A DNA stretch of 64,000 nt, from the NCBI GenBank assembly GCA_004565275.1, contig SDOX01000006.1, positions 1,116,001-1,180,000 on the forward strand. Direction: 5' to 3'. Made by a program: the position numbers and the translations under genes. Positions 21,439 to 32,098 of this stretch are shown one piece after another. The notes under the pieces were generated by a model. It was given only the letters and a program-made list of their open reading frames with translations, did not search any database and was not told the DNA's origin. Every line of letters begins with the position of its first letter. Position 1 is the stretch's first letter. Origin of the DNA: Nannochloropsis salina CCMP1776. Lineage: Eukaryota; Sar; Eustigmatophyceae; Eustigmatales; Monodopsidaceae.

Positions 21439-22180
21439 GGCCGGCAAGAGGCAGGCACGTTTGTCTTCTCTGCGAAGGCAGGTTCCCCTATTGATCTGGG
21501 TGACTGAACGATATGGTCCGTGGATGGGCCCGTGACAACACCAGGAATGGTCTGGGGGATGAGTGCGGGAGCACAATGAATGTCGTGTGTCTAGCGGACG
21601 GTGCAGAATTTCTGAGGGAGTAAATGTGAAGGAGAGGGGGATATAATACAGGTCGTAAGGCTTGTACAGAAAAAGAAACACATTTACAACCTCAGCTAGT
21701 ATGCCACATGCGAACAGGAAGGCAACGCTGAGGTCTTCAAAGCGCTGACAGTCAAGTGCAATCTTCATGTGGAGCGGTTGGTCTATTTTTGGTTCTGTGA
21801 TATAAATTTGTCTGGACGCAGTCCCGATGCTCCTATGGTCGGCTAGGGAACTTTGCTTCTTCCAAACGCTTGGGGCTTTGGCACATTCTTGATTTTTCAC
21901 GCGATTCGGCTTTTCATATCTAGTCAAAGAGTATCACCTCTGGCTTTATTCTCTATCGTCTGTCCCTGGTGAAGGACATCTCCTCTGGCTATACTCTCTG
22001 TTGTCCCCCGCCTTCTCCCCCACTAGACGCCCTGTCCTCCCCTTCTTCCGCCTTCTGGCATTCCACGTTCAGGCACGTTTTTGCAGGGCCCCGCCCGCGA
22101 GCAGCCATGCACTGGGAATATTTAAAAAACAGGCCGTGCTCCCGGTTGCTGCCAGCCCGCGTTCCAGCAGCCTTTTGCTC
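21439..22180. other. Intergenic, convergent 3' ends
   Basis: Between the transporter (+) and the AT-hook/Cys protein (-). Open frames on both strands lack features. No gene recognised. Confidence 0.4.
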
Positions 22181-25100
22181 CTATACCTGCTGCTGCTCTT
22201 TATACGGCCCAGACTGCCCCTCCACACACCCCACTCGGTCCATCGACAGCCCCGCCCAGGATGCGGGCGCTGCAGTCATGGGACGTCCGCCCGCCTCTGC
22301 CTCCGCACATTCTATCTTGGCTGCTCCCACCTTTTCTCCTGAGGGTCTGATTCCCTGAGCATTGGTCAACACCTCCGCAGTGGCCGGAGGCAAGGTCATC
22401 CCTACTTCCAAGGTTAAGAGGTTGTCTAAGACAGGGCTGGCCACCACGGGGGGTGGCTCGTGCATCCTCCCGCTGTCCTCTCTCCCCGCCACCAGCCCCT
22501 GCTCGGGCCTTCTCTCCCCAGTGCCCGGCTCAGGAATCCTTGTCGATCCCTGGTTCCCAGCCTCCTCCTCGTCACCTCCCCCGGGCTTCTTTGGCCTTCT
22601 CGCCTGCTCCTGCTCCTCTCCTTTGTTCTCCTCCACCGCCACCTGGCCGTTCCGAGCCTTTCCTCCATTCTCTTTCTCTCCTTTTGCTCCTTTTTCTCTT
22701 TTTTCTCCGTTATCCACGCTCGTCCACACGGCCCGGATTGCGGCCAGCGAGCCTCCCACAGAAGGCCCCCCTGGCATGCAAATCCCAGATCCCACCAACG
22801 CCGCTGCTGCCGTCGCCTCCCTAGGCGCCAGAGCCGCAGCCTCCACCACCATGGCGGATCGAATGCGTTGCTGTTCTTCCACGTACAACGCACGGGCCTC
22901 CGCGGCCGCCGACGCCGCCGCTTTGGCTGCCGCTTCCTGTGCTTCTTGTTCCTGCCTGGCGGCCTCTGCGACTTGCCATCGATACAGCGCCGGGTCCAAG
23001 GAAAACGAGGCCCGGCATGCTCTCCGCTCCCCCCTCCCCCCTCCCCGTCGAGCCCCCAGCTCTTCTCCCTCCCCCATCTTTTTCCTCCCCTCCCCCGTCG
23101 ACATGGGCTTCCCTTCCAGAAATTTGACGTAGGCGTGGGTGTTGAACAACACGTGGCCCTGGGGGTGAACAGGGGCGTGCGCCAAGAAGCCGCATACGGG
23201 GATGACCTTCTTCCCCTCCGCGAATCGGCTGTGGTCCGATCCTTTCAATCGTTTCACCCGCCGTCGCTCTCCAATGGAGGCATACGCGGGCGGGGAATGC
23301 GCATGGCCCAGCGGGTCGGCTTTCAAGGCCGCCGCTTCCGCCGGGGTGTAGGGCAAAAGAGCCTCCTCTTCCGCCACGGCACGTTTCCGTTTGATGATTT
23401 TCTGGACACCGGCCGCGCTCGTCATCCAATGCGCAGGCACCGGTAGGGAAGGAGGGGCGGGTGACGCGCCCCCCCCGGGCATAGGGAGTGCGGCGCTCTC
23501 ACTAAAGAGGGGGGAGGCTGGGCACGCCACGTTCCAGCAGTAGGTGTCTTCCAACGCCTTTTCCGCGTGGCACCAGAGACAGCAGCACCGGCTCTCCAGA
23601 GCCAGCACGTCTCGGTATTCTTCCTCGTCCTCCCGCTCCGAGTCCGTGTCGCACACGTCGTGCATCTCCTCCAGCCAGGATTGCGGGTCCGGCCGGTCCT
23701 TGAATCGCTCCCAGTGCCGTTCCACGTGGCGTTTGATCGCCTCCGCATGTAGTTCCACTTGACGGAGGGGCACGCGCGCCAACTGCGACGAGCTCCCGGC
23801 CAGGAGGGCCAGCCCCTCCACCCCCTCCCTCCCCCCCCCCCCCTTCCCCGGGACGGCCCCCTTGCCCCACCACTTTTTTCGGGCGCCCTTTCGCGCGCTT
23901 TTTCACCGGCGCTGGACCCCCAGGCTGGGCTCCACCAGCCTCCGTCCCCTTGCTGACGTCCTCCCTGTCTCCTGCGGCGAAGCCAATGGGAGGAGGAGGG
24001 ACGGGACTTACCTCGCCCTCCGGAGGGCCAGACGCAACGCTGGAAGCCGACGAGGTCGAGAAGAGGGCCGCCGCCGCCGTGGGGCTCCCCCGCGCTCGGC
24101 TTTCCTCCACCATTTCCTCTTCAGCCCCGCACCCATCCTCTTCCTTCTCCTTCTTCTCTAAGCTTTCCCCCCCCACCTCCTTTTCCTCCTCCTCCTCCTC
24201 CTCCCCATCCTCCACCTCGCTCCCGTCGCTCTCCTCCAGCATCCCATGTTTTCCGCGCGCTGTTGCCCTGCCCCTATCTTCCTCCCTTCCTCCCGCCTTC
24301 TCCACCACGGGGGAAGAGGCCGGCGCGTCCGCGGTCAGCCCCCTCCCAATGCTCCTCCCCCGCCGCCCCTTGACCCCTCCCTCCCTCCCTCCCTCGTCGA
24401 CCTCCTCCTTTTTCTTCTCCCCCTGCCCTGCCGAGGGTGATCCCACAGCTTCTACCTCTTTCACACCGCCCGAACTCTGGACCGGCGCCCTCCCTTCCTC
24501 CCTCCCGCCCTCCCTCCCGCCCTCCTTCACCTCCTCCTGCTCCTCCTCGTCGTCTGGGGAGTTGGCACGGGGGAACATTTTCGGCCCCACACTTTCCCCT
24601 TCTCCTCTTTCTCCTCCCCGTCTCTTTCCCACGTCCTCCCCCTCCGGCTGGGCTCGGAGCTCTTCCTTCTCCTCCTCGCCTCCCCCCCCTCGCCGCCCTT
24701 CCCTCGCCCGAAGCGCTCCCTCCCCGTCTTCCCCCCGCTCCCCCCCTCCTGTCTCTTCCACCGCGACGATGTTGTACGCCCGCCCCGACACCTCCCCTTT
24801 CCCCTCCACCTGCACCGTCACCCACCCTCCCCCCGCCCGCAGCACACGCCCCCCCAAACCCTTGCTTCGCGGGCCTGACGCCTGCGTAAACTGCACCCGC
24901 CGTCCCACCCACGTCTCGGGGTCCAGCTCCGTCAATTTCGTCGTCCCTTTTTCCCCCTTTTCGCCCCCGTGTGTGCCATTCCCTGGACCAGACCTGCTGC
25001 TGACGTGGCTGCTGCAGCTCCCAGTGGGGCTCCCACGCTCTGTCTTCGGCGCCTTCCCCTCCGCTTCCGAATTTCCCGTCCCAGGGGCCTCTGAAGCTGA

Positions 25101-25646
25101 ATATTCTTCCCTTCCTTTCCTCCCTCCCCCTGGCTCACCACTGGTCTCGCTTTGCTCCTCCTCATCCATGGGAATCGGGGGTTGGGCGCCGCGACTGCTC
25201 GTTCTTCGCACCAAGGGAGGCAGGGGGGGAACGTCGGAGTCGGGAGGTGAGCTGGACACACTGGAAGTGGCTGAGTTCGAGGCCCGGCGGGAGCCTCGAG
25301 TAGGCCTCCCGTGTCCTCGCGCTTCTTTTTTGTCATTGTTGCCGTGCCCCACACCTCCTGCTTCCTCCTCTCCTCCACTCGACATCACGCCCGCATGCTC
25401 CGTGGTCAAGCTGACTGTGGGCCTGATGGCCTCCACCTCCACTCGGCCTGCTCTGCCTCCGTCAAAACGAACGCGAACAGTTTTTGACCATGCTGTTACA
25501 TCCTCTTGAAGCACGCCGGCCTGGCCTTGCAGGTCTGATTGCTTTCGGCAGATGGAGGCCAATGTGGGATCTATTAATATGCGAGTTCCCTTATGAAGAC
25601 TGGCTGCTTCGACAAGCGCCGACTGGATGACACCGGGTTGATTCAT
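22181..25646 (-). CDS. Large unrecognised nuclear-type protein with AT-hook-like and Cys-cluster motifs (frame change at a C13 tract)
   Basis: I do not recognise the family. From the ATG at 25646 a frame runs down to the homopolymer C tract at 23831-23843; the sensible protein then continues in another frame to a stop at 22181, about 1,150 codons in all. The N-terminal part has 'GTRILIDPTLASICRKQSD' and two short beta-rich stretches ('TVRVRFDGGRAGRVEVEAI'; 'WVGRRVQFTQASGPRSKGL') resembling KOW/Tudor-type barrels. A long Glu/Gly/Ser-rich region follows, then 'KKRAKGRPKKVVGQ' (AT-hook core GRP). After the tract come 'KRHVERHWERFKDRP' and a Cys cluster 'CCCLWCHAEKALEDTYCWN' with a further Cys, plausibly zinc-binding. 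Then 'VIPVCGFLAHAPVHPQGHVL' and an Ala/Glu coiled coil. A chromatin-associated role is a guess from composition. The frame change is either an assembly indel or an unrecognised intron. Confidence 0.6.
23831..23843. repeat. C13 homopolymer at a reading-frame change
   Basis: Thirteen consecutive Cs, flanked by more C/T-rich sequence. The minus-strand gene reads sensibly in one frame upstream and in another downstream of this tract, so its length is suspect. Confidence 0.7.
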
Positions 25647-28037
25647 CCCTTATGTTTTCCCTTAGCAAACTCTAAACCCTGTCCGCGGAAAAATAGAATT
25701 TTGATGTGGGGAGTGTTTGCGCTTGTCCAAAAGAAGATCGAGAAGGCGTCCGGGACACGGGATGGCTTCAATTTATGTCTTAATCTAAAGTTACCCATGG
25801 CACCTGCCGGAGTGAAATCCGACAACAGATTCCTCTACAGCTTCCTCATTTTGGCAATTCAAAAGCCTGCGTTTCTCGACGAAATGGCCCAAGTCTACTA
25901 CACTTGAGGCTGCTTCATCTTTCACGGCCGCTCGCCTCAAACGCTAGCTTCTCCTTTCAGGAAGCGTCACGCGTCAAATTCAAGCGCAGCTTCCACACAA
26001 ACAAGCACCTTCGTACAACGACCCGAGTGGCTTCAGAAAATGCACAAATCTAAATGAATAGATCCAAGCAAAACAGAGGCGACCTGTCCCCGCAGAGTTT
26101 TGGGATTTGACCCGCACAGCAATTGGCCAGACACGTTCCCCCCGCCGCCCCCTTGTTCGCTCTTCTCCCTCCGCCCCAGCAGCTTGACATGGTTCTCAGA
26201 ATCAGGGAAAGCGCATTTCCTGTCACTTAATCCACAAAGCATGGTCCTACGCGGTCATCGAGAATCTGTTCCCATCAATTACTTTTTGAGTCGAGATTAT
26301 TTGCACGTGAAGTCGTGGTGGATTTTTTTTTGTGATAAGTGCTTTTTTTTTCTTGCGCCTCCTTCGTGAGATTTGTCGACCCTATGCTGTTGGGGAAAAC
26401 CTTCCAAAAGAGCGTATACCATTAAAAATTATGCTTTTGAGCAGTACAAAACTTACAATTCGCAAACTTTGATTCTTTAAATCACGTCGATAAAGATACG
26501 CGGAACGAGAAGTGCGAAATATCTCTTACGGGTCCAAGTCTGTGTTAGTCTCGCTCTGCAAGAACCTTAAACGAAAGCCTTGCAGGCCCAAGCACGCCTC
26601 ATTTTCTATCAAACAATATTTAACTCAAGACTGCCGGGCACAATGAGCGTATAGGGATATCAGAGCCCAACCTTCGGTTTTTCCGTTTCTCTAGCTTCCT
26701 TGCGCCTTGCATGAGCACGAAGTTGTGCGCATCCTTAATAATTCACTTGCATCAATACGAGATGATCAAACATATGTCGTAAAAAAAAATCAATGTATTT
26801 AGATACATAGATGGAAAAGAACTCGGAAAAAAAACTTTGCTTTTGCTGATTACCTACAAACATAGAAAATCAAGGAAATTTCGCTTAAGACTCGTATAAG
26901 GATCGGCCTCCTTGCATACAATGTGCGAGCTTACTCACGTTCCCCAAAATGCTGTGAATTCTCAGTTAGGGATTTCTTTTCATCCCAAATGTTGTATAGT
27001 GACCAAACAATCATCAAAATGCATGCATAGAAAGCGTTTTACCGTGGACAAAAGCTGTCGTTCTATCCTGCCCTCGTAGCCATCTGCCTGCGGGCCAACG
27101 CGCAGCTCAAATTCAAAACATGCCCCCCTCCCCCAACGCACCGCGAATTAGGATCGACACCAAAAACACCCCAATGAATGATGCGCAGGTCCTTGTTGTA
27201 CGAGCCTGGGTTTACACATCATATGTCTGACATCCTTAGATCGTAGGGCCGACGTTTCGTGCATGCATGCGAATGAAAACGGGTGTGGCTTGGATGGACT
27301 CTTGAAGTTCAGCAAAAAGGAAGATGGGAAGAAAATATTCCGGGAGAAGAGCGAGCGGCTTACACGACTGGTTCGCAGGCCGCGCGGCTGGAATTGGATG
27401 CGTCAGGGTGGTCCCAAATGCCTATGTTGTCTTATGCGACCGTCAAGGCCTTATGACAAGCTGTGGATGCTCGCTTTGACTGTAGTTTTTTTGGCTTGGC
27501 ATTTTTTTATGCACGTGCAAAGTCCATTGGCCCTCCGACGCTACGCTTCCGGCCCTAGAGAAGTTACACTATTCCCTCTCCCGGATGAATGGCACTCGCT
27601 CTCTGCCATTAGTCACCGCACCTGACGCCACGTCATGGGATCAATGACATGCATGCACGCACGACTTGTAACGGAGCCGGGGTGGCTAGGATTATGCCTG
27701 ACTGTACATCTTGAGCCGAGTGGTTTGAGTGCGCCCTCCGCAGAATGAGGACATACAAAAGGGGCACCGGCTGCCGACCGCAGCTTCCAGGTTCCCCGCA
27801 TTTTTTCAGGGGTCGCACTCCCACGCACAACGACAACCACTGGCAGCCAGTCACATATTCACTTGCCCACAGGCTCCCACACTCATCCTCGCACTCGAAC
27901 ACACGCATCGCATCTCTTTCCACAGGCAAAGGCCGGCGTCCCGCCGCCAGCACCACCCCTAGGGACAGGAATCAGCGTTCGCTCACCCCGCCCACCTTCC
28001 TTTTTAAAACTCCAAGCCCTTCACCAACTCCTTACCC
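25647..28037. other. Long divergent intergenic region, partly AT-rich
   Basis: 2.4 kb between the AT-hook/Cys gene (-) and ornithine decarboxylase (+). The part at 26270-27010 is strikingly AT-rich for this window and almost free of open frames. A 120-codon ATG frame at 27263-27625 (+) has one hydrophobic stretch ('LWMLALTVVFLAWHFFMHV') and could be a small membrane protein, but nothing else supports it. The last few hundred bases before 28038 are C/T-rich, probably the ODC 5' leader. Confidence 0.4.
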
Positions 28038-29603
28038 ATGGCGGAAGTTCAAGTCGACACGCATCTGCGCCGTTCCTCCCTCGACCTCTCCATGTCGGAC
28101 GAGCTCTCTTCTTGTGGCGCCGTCCTCCTGGGCCCTGGCCCCCTCTCTCCTCGCGTCCTACACCCTCCTCCCACCGATTCCCTGCCCAGCGTCCGAACCT
28201 TGCTGGAACACAAAGCACTCCACGAAGGTTTGGAAGACGCGTTCTTTGTGGCTGACCTGGGTGCGGTCATTCGTCAGCACAAGAAATGGCAGCGCTGTCT
28301 TCCCCGCGTCGAGCCCTTCTATGCCGTCAAATGTAACACCGATCCGGAGGTGCTGCGCACGCTGCTTCCCCTCTGCGCGGGCTTTGACTGTGCGAGCAAG
28401 GGCGAAATCGAGACCATGCTGGGAATGGGAGTGTCCCCTTCCAACATTATTTACGCCAACCCGTGCAAGTCTCCCGAGCACATTCGGTACGCTCGCGACC
28501 ATGGCGTGCACCTGATGACATTCGACAACGCGGACGAGCTCGCGAAGGTGAAGGCCATCAATCCCCAGGCCAAGATGGTACTGCGCATCCTCACGGACGA
28601 CTCCAAGTCCGTGTGTCGTTTCGGGACCAAGTTTGGCGCCCACTTGCCTGCCACCTACCCCTTGTTGCAAACGGCGCGGCACTTGGGATTGGACGTGGTG
28701 GGCGTCTCCTTCCACGTTGGGAGCGGGTGCCAGGACCCCATGGCCTTTGACGACGCTGTGCGCCGGGCCAAGAAAGTGTTCGAGGAAGGGGCGCGTCTAG
28801 GCTACCGCTTTAGCCTCCTGGACGTCGGGGGAGGGTTCCCGGGGTCGGAGAAGCGTCATTCGGCCGACGACCCCGACATCCACGGCAAGGCGGAAGGAAG
28901 CGTGACCTTCGAGGCGATTGCCGCCGTGCTGGGCAGGGCGATCTACACGCATTTCCCCGATCCGGCTGTGCGGGTCATTGCGGAGCCCGGCCGGTACTAC
29001 GTGGCCCCGGCCTTTACCCTCGCGACCACCATCACCTCCCGGCGGGCCGTGTACCATCCTGCCGTCGCGGCGGGAGACTCCTTGAACGCGGCGAATGACA
29101 GCACCTTGCCTCAGAGAGCAGTGAGCATGGATTGTGGTTCGGCGGAGGTGGGAGAGGGAGGGAGGGCAGACGGGGGCAAGCCCGGGGGAGTGTTGATTGA
29201 GGAGTCGGGCGCTGAGGGGCTGAGGCAAGAGACCGCGCAGGGCACGCTATCTGCCGGAGAGGACAAGTCCTTCATGTACTACGTGAACGACGGCGTCTAC
29301 GGCTCCTTCAACTGCCTTCTCTTCGACCACGCGCAGGCTTTCCCCAAGGTCCTCTCGGCCAAGGCGCGTCCGGTCCGGCACAAGGAGTCCGCCTGGGTGG
29401 GCGCCTGGTACGAATGCTCGGTGTGGGGGCCCACGTGTGATAGCATGGATTGCATCAGCAAGAAGACGCTGTTGCCGGAGATGATGATCGGGGACTGGTT
29501 GTACTTCGAGGAGATGGGCGCTTACACCTTGTCGGCCGCCAGTCGTTTCAACGGCTTTGAGCTTTCCCATGTGTTTTACACCAACACGGAAGCCCTCCCA
29601 TGA
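28038..29603 (+). CDS. ODC: Ornithine decarboxylase
   Basis: PLP-dependent fold-III decarboxylase making putrescine from ornithine, the entry step of polyamine synthesis. An intron-less gene of 521 residues. 'VEPFYAVKCN' holds the PLP-binding Lys (K98). 'CASKGEIETMLGMGV', 'IIYANPCKSPEHIRYA', 'VGVSFHVGSGCQ', 'LLDVGGGFPG' (phosphate-binding Gly-rich loop) and 'RVIAEPGRYYV' follow in family order. The C-terminal 'YYVNDGVYGSFNCLLFDHA' and 'WGPTCDSMDCI' carry the active-site Cys (about residue 467) and Asp contributed across the dimer interface, which argues for ODC rather than an inactive antizyme-inhibitor type. An insertion of about 60 residues, Gly/Glu-rich, lies before 'KSFMYYVNDG'. The N-terminal extension of about 45 residues is Ser/Pro-rich without a clear targeting signal, consistent with a cytosolic enzyme. 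Confidence 0.97.
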   Translation: MAEVQVDTHLRRSSLDLSMSDELSSCGAVLLGPGPLSPRVLHPPPTDSLPSVRTLLEHKALHEGLEDAFFVADLGAVIRQHKKWQRCLPRVEPFYAVKCNTDPEVLRTLLPLCAGFDCASKGEIETMLGMGVSPSNIIYANPCKSPEHIRYARDHGVHLMTFDNADELAKVKAINPQAKMVLRILTDDSKSVCRFGTKFGAHLPATYPLLQTARHLGLDVVGVSFHVGSGCQDPMAFDDAVRRAKKVFEEGARLGYRFSLLDVGGGFPGSEKRHSADDPDIHGKAEGSVTFEAIAAVLGRAIYTHFPDPAVRVIAEPGRYYVAPAFTLATTITSRRAVYHPAVAAGDSLNAANDSTLPQRAVSMDCGSAEVGEGGRADGGKPGGVLIEESGAEGLRQETAQGTLSAGEDKSFMYYVNDGVYGSFNCLLFDHAQAFPKVLSAKARPVRHKESAWVGAWYECSVWGPTCDSMDCISKKTLLPEMMIGDWLYFEEMGAYTLSAASRFNGFELSHVFYTNTEALP

Positions 29604-30866
29604 CGGGGCAGTCCCGGGGTATTAAGGGAATGGACAAGGTGGAGCGGGAGGACCAAGAAAGGAGGAGCGGCGGCTGCCGTGTGGGAGTGTGAACTATTTC
29701 TGTACACTAGCAGGGATATGTAAGGTAAACGCCCCTAGCCTCGGACTGCAAAAGGGTGCGTCGTTTTTTTCGTAATCAAATCCCTTTGTATGCGGCCAAG
29801 TGCGTTGCAAGGTTTTTGCGCGGGTCTATTTTCTACTTGTTTGGGGGTTGTGGGGTGGTGGCGCCTTTTGGAAGTTCCAGTCTCGGACAGAGGGAAAGGA
29901 AGGAAAAGCAAATGACTCCCTCAGTGTGAGAGAGGAGTGCTTCCTTTCCGTTTGGTCCCAGGACTGACAAGGTGGCTGGCGGTGCTCGCAGGATGTTGGT
30001 GGAGGCAAAGGGACGGGAAAAAAATCCGGAAAGCCAAACGCAAAAGGGTGACCCCACCTCCAATGAAAAATAGATTATTGTCGCGGAGAAGGTAAAGATG
30101 GGCATTTTATATCTCCCCCCCGGGCGTTGGAGTGAGAAACATGGGAGGGAAAACGTAGAACATAAAAATTGGCTTTCATTTCAAGCGTCGGGGGACTTTG
30201 TGGGGGAGGAGAAAGGAAAGGGCTAAGTCCGTCATCAACGAGAGAAGGAAGGTGAGAAAGGTGCATTCAAGATCCCAAGGCGCGGTTACGACGCCACGAG
30301 GCTTGTGCCAGGCAACAACCTCACGGGCTTTATTTTAAACGAAGGAAAAAATCTGCAAGCGTCACAACCTAGAAAGTAAATCCATAGAAGGGGCCGTGGG
30401 ATGGTCATAGGCGGCTCACCCTGGAGAGTAAGGAGTACGTATACGTCGGAGGCATCGCGCCGTGGTCTAATACAGGCCCCGAAGGACTCAAGGGGGAACG
30501 CAATGTGGGAAGGAAGGAAGAAAAGGCGCCTACAAGGCGAGAGAAGGGGTAATTGGTCCAGGCGTGAATTCACGGCGATACTCAAGGGAACTATACATCG
30601 GTTGTGAGCCAAAAATCTTTATAATGATGCGGGGCTGCGGGCCGTGGTGTGCAAATACGTTTGCCTCCGCAAAGGGCATTCTTGTGAGAAACGAGTGTGA
30701 GAAGACGAGGGGGATCGTTGCTCAGGGGGGGCAAGTCACGATAGGCTCTGATTAAACAAGGCACTTTGATGTGTTCGACACGTGACTGGTTTATCCTTTC
30801 TGTTCAATTTCTGTACACATTGTTTTACTTGCTCGGAAAATTTTGTGCGACTTTCCCTGTGGGTTT
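29604..30866. other. Intergenic, convergent 3' ends
   Basis: 1.26 kb between ODC (+) and the small coiled-coil protein (-). Short frames on both strands lack ATG starts or features. No gene, RNA or repeat recognised. Confidence 0.4.
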
Positions 30867-31529
30867 CTACCCTCTTCCCTCCTCACCTTCCCCTTCATTT
30901 ACCTGCCTCGACGGCTCCCTCTTTTTCGCGACATCGACTGGCTGTGAACTCTTCCCATGGCGTGGGATGCTTTCCTCCGAAGCATCCGGTCTCCCCTTCA
31001 TCTTCAAGAATGCCTCTATAGTCCCTTCCTCGAGCTGACTCAACATGCGCCGTCTCACACCGGACAAAAAAGGTTCCCCCGGACCACCGCCGTCACTCGC
31101 ATCGCTGCCCTTCGTATTTTTCTCAAAATTTTGCCTTCTCTCATATTGACTCTCCGAGAGTCGCTCCAATGCTGCCAGTCTGACTTCTAGCCGCGCTATT
31201 CTCTCCTCTGGACGCGCGCCCGCCGCGCTCATGTCCTCCCTCCCTGCCCGACCCGGGGTAGGCATTACTTCCTCGCTTTTCTTGTCTCGGAGTCCTCTAT
31301 TATCCATCGAAAAATCTGTAGGAGTGTTATACTGCATGTCGCCCCGTTCTTGGGCCATGGCAGCTTTCAACTGGCCCACCTCGTGCTTTATCCCCTCGCG
31401 GGTACATGACAGCCCGTACCACAACATCGTAGCGGGAGTTGCGGCGAGCAACATATTCCACGCCCACCAATCCCAGCCAAAGCGCTTAGCGGCATTAGCG
31501 GGAGCGCGCATCTGAGTATGTGGTTCCAT
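30867..31529 (-). CDS. Small protein with one N-terminal membrane helix and a coiled coil, function unknown
   Basis: A 220-residue single-exon frame with a good ATG at 31529. Residues 18-45 ('FGWDWWAWNMLLAATPATML' and following) form one probable transmembrane helix rich in Trp. A helical segment with Lys/Glu follows, and near residues 108-135 comes 'RIARLEVRLAALERLSESQY', a short leucine-heptad coiled coil. The C-terminal part contains 'RRMLSQLEEGTIEAFLKMKG' and a basic tail. This topology (short N-terminus, single span, soluble coil) is common among small inner-membrane mitochondrial or ER proteins, but I recognise no family. It is head-to-head with the USP gene, 569 bases apart. Confidence 0.5.
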   Translation of the reverse strand: MEPHTQMRAPANAAKRFGWDWWAWNMLLAATPATMLWYGLSCTREGIKHEVGQLKAAMAQERGDMQYNTPTDFSMDNRGLRDKKSEEVMPTPGRAGREDMSAAGARPEERIARLEVRLAALERLSESQYERRQNFEKNTKGSDASDGGGPGEPFLSGVRRRMLSQLEEGTIEAFLKMKGRPDASEESIPRHGKSSQPVDVAKKREPSRQVNEGEGEEGRG

Positions 31530-32098
31530 TCAAAAAAAGGGGAGGGGGGAGATAAAGGTAGGACATCGGAATTCAGGAGGAAAAGCGAGGTGGCACGGAC
31601 GTACACGTCAAATCTGTCATCGAAATCATGCCGACATGCCAGCAGGTACCACACCGGAGACGATGTCGCAAGAAGGAGCGTGTATATGTCTGAAGGGCTT
31701 CGTAAGCCTTTTTCCTTGACACACTCAAGGCCTTCCCCGGGCGCAAGGGGCAGGGTCGGGGAGGTAACGCGTAGCGACACACCGCTACTGCCTATGGACA
31801 GCTTATATGGCAGAACACCTGAAAAGACAGTCGACCCTTTTACCAGCATGCTCAGTTATCGCTATGTGGTCGCCTTGACAAGCTGTGTTTCAACTATTAA
31901 TCACTTCTTGCACAGAGATGCCGGGCAGGCTGGAGACGCTGCTAGCCGCGTTGTCGGACTCCAAGATGCTTATACCGTGCCATTAGAGAAGTGACAAGCT
32001 GGTTTTCCAACAAAAATCCTTGCAAGTGTGTGATCAAGCTACGACAGTGCCTTGCTGGTCGGCAAGTGCGGACCTGTCGCACGCGCGAGTTGTTTACA
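31530..32098. other. Divergent intergenic region
   Basis: Separates the start codons of the small coiled-coil protein (-) and the USP (+). Open frames on both strands overlap here (31518-31994 +, 31388-31849 -) without recognisable features; treated as shared promoter and leader sequence. Confidence 0.35.

Noticed and set aside
31388-31994. Overlapping frames between the small coiled-coil protein and the USP
   Set aside because: They conflict with each other, and the USP frame has a clear ATG downstream at 32099.
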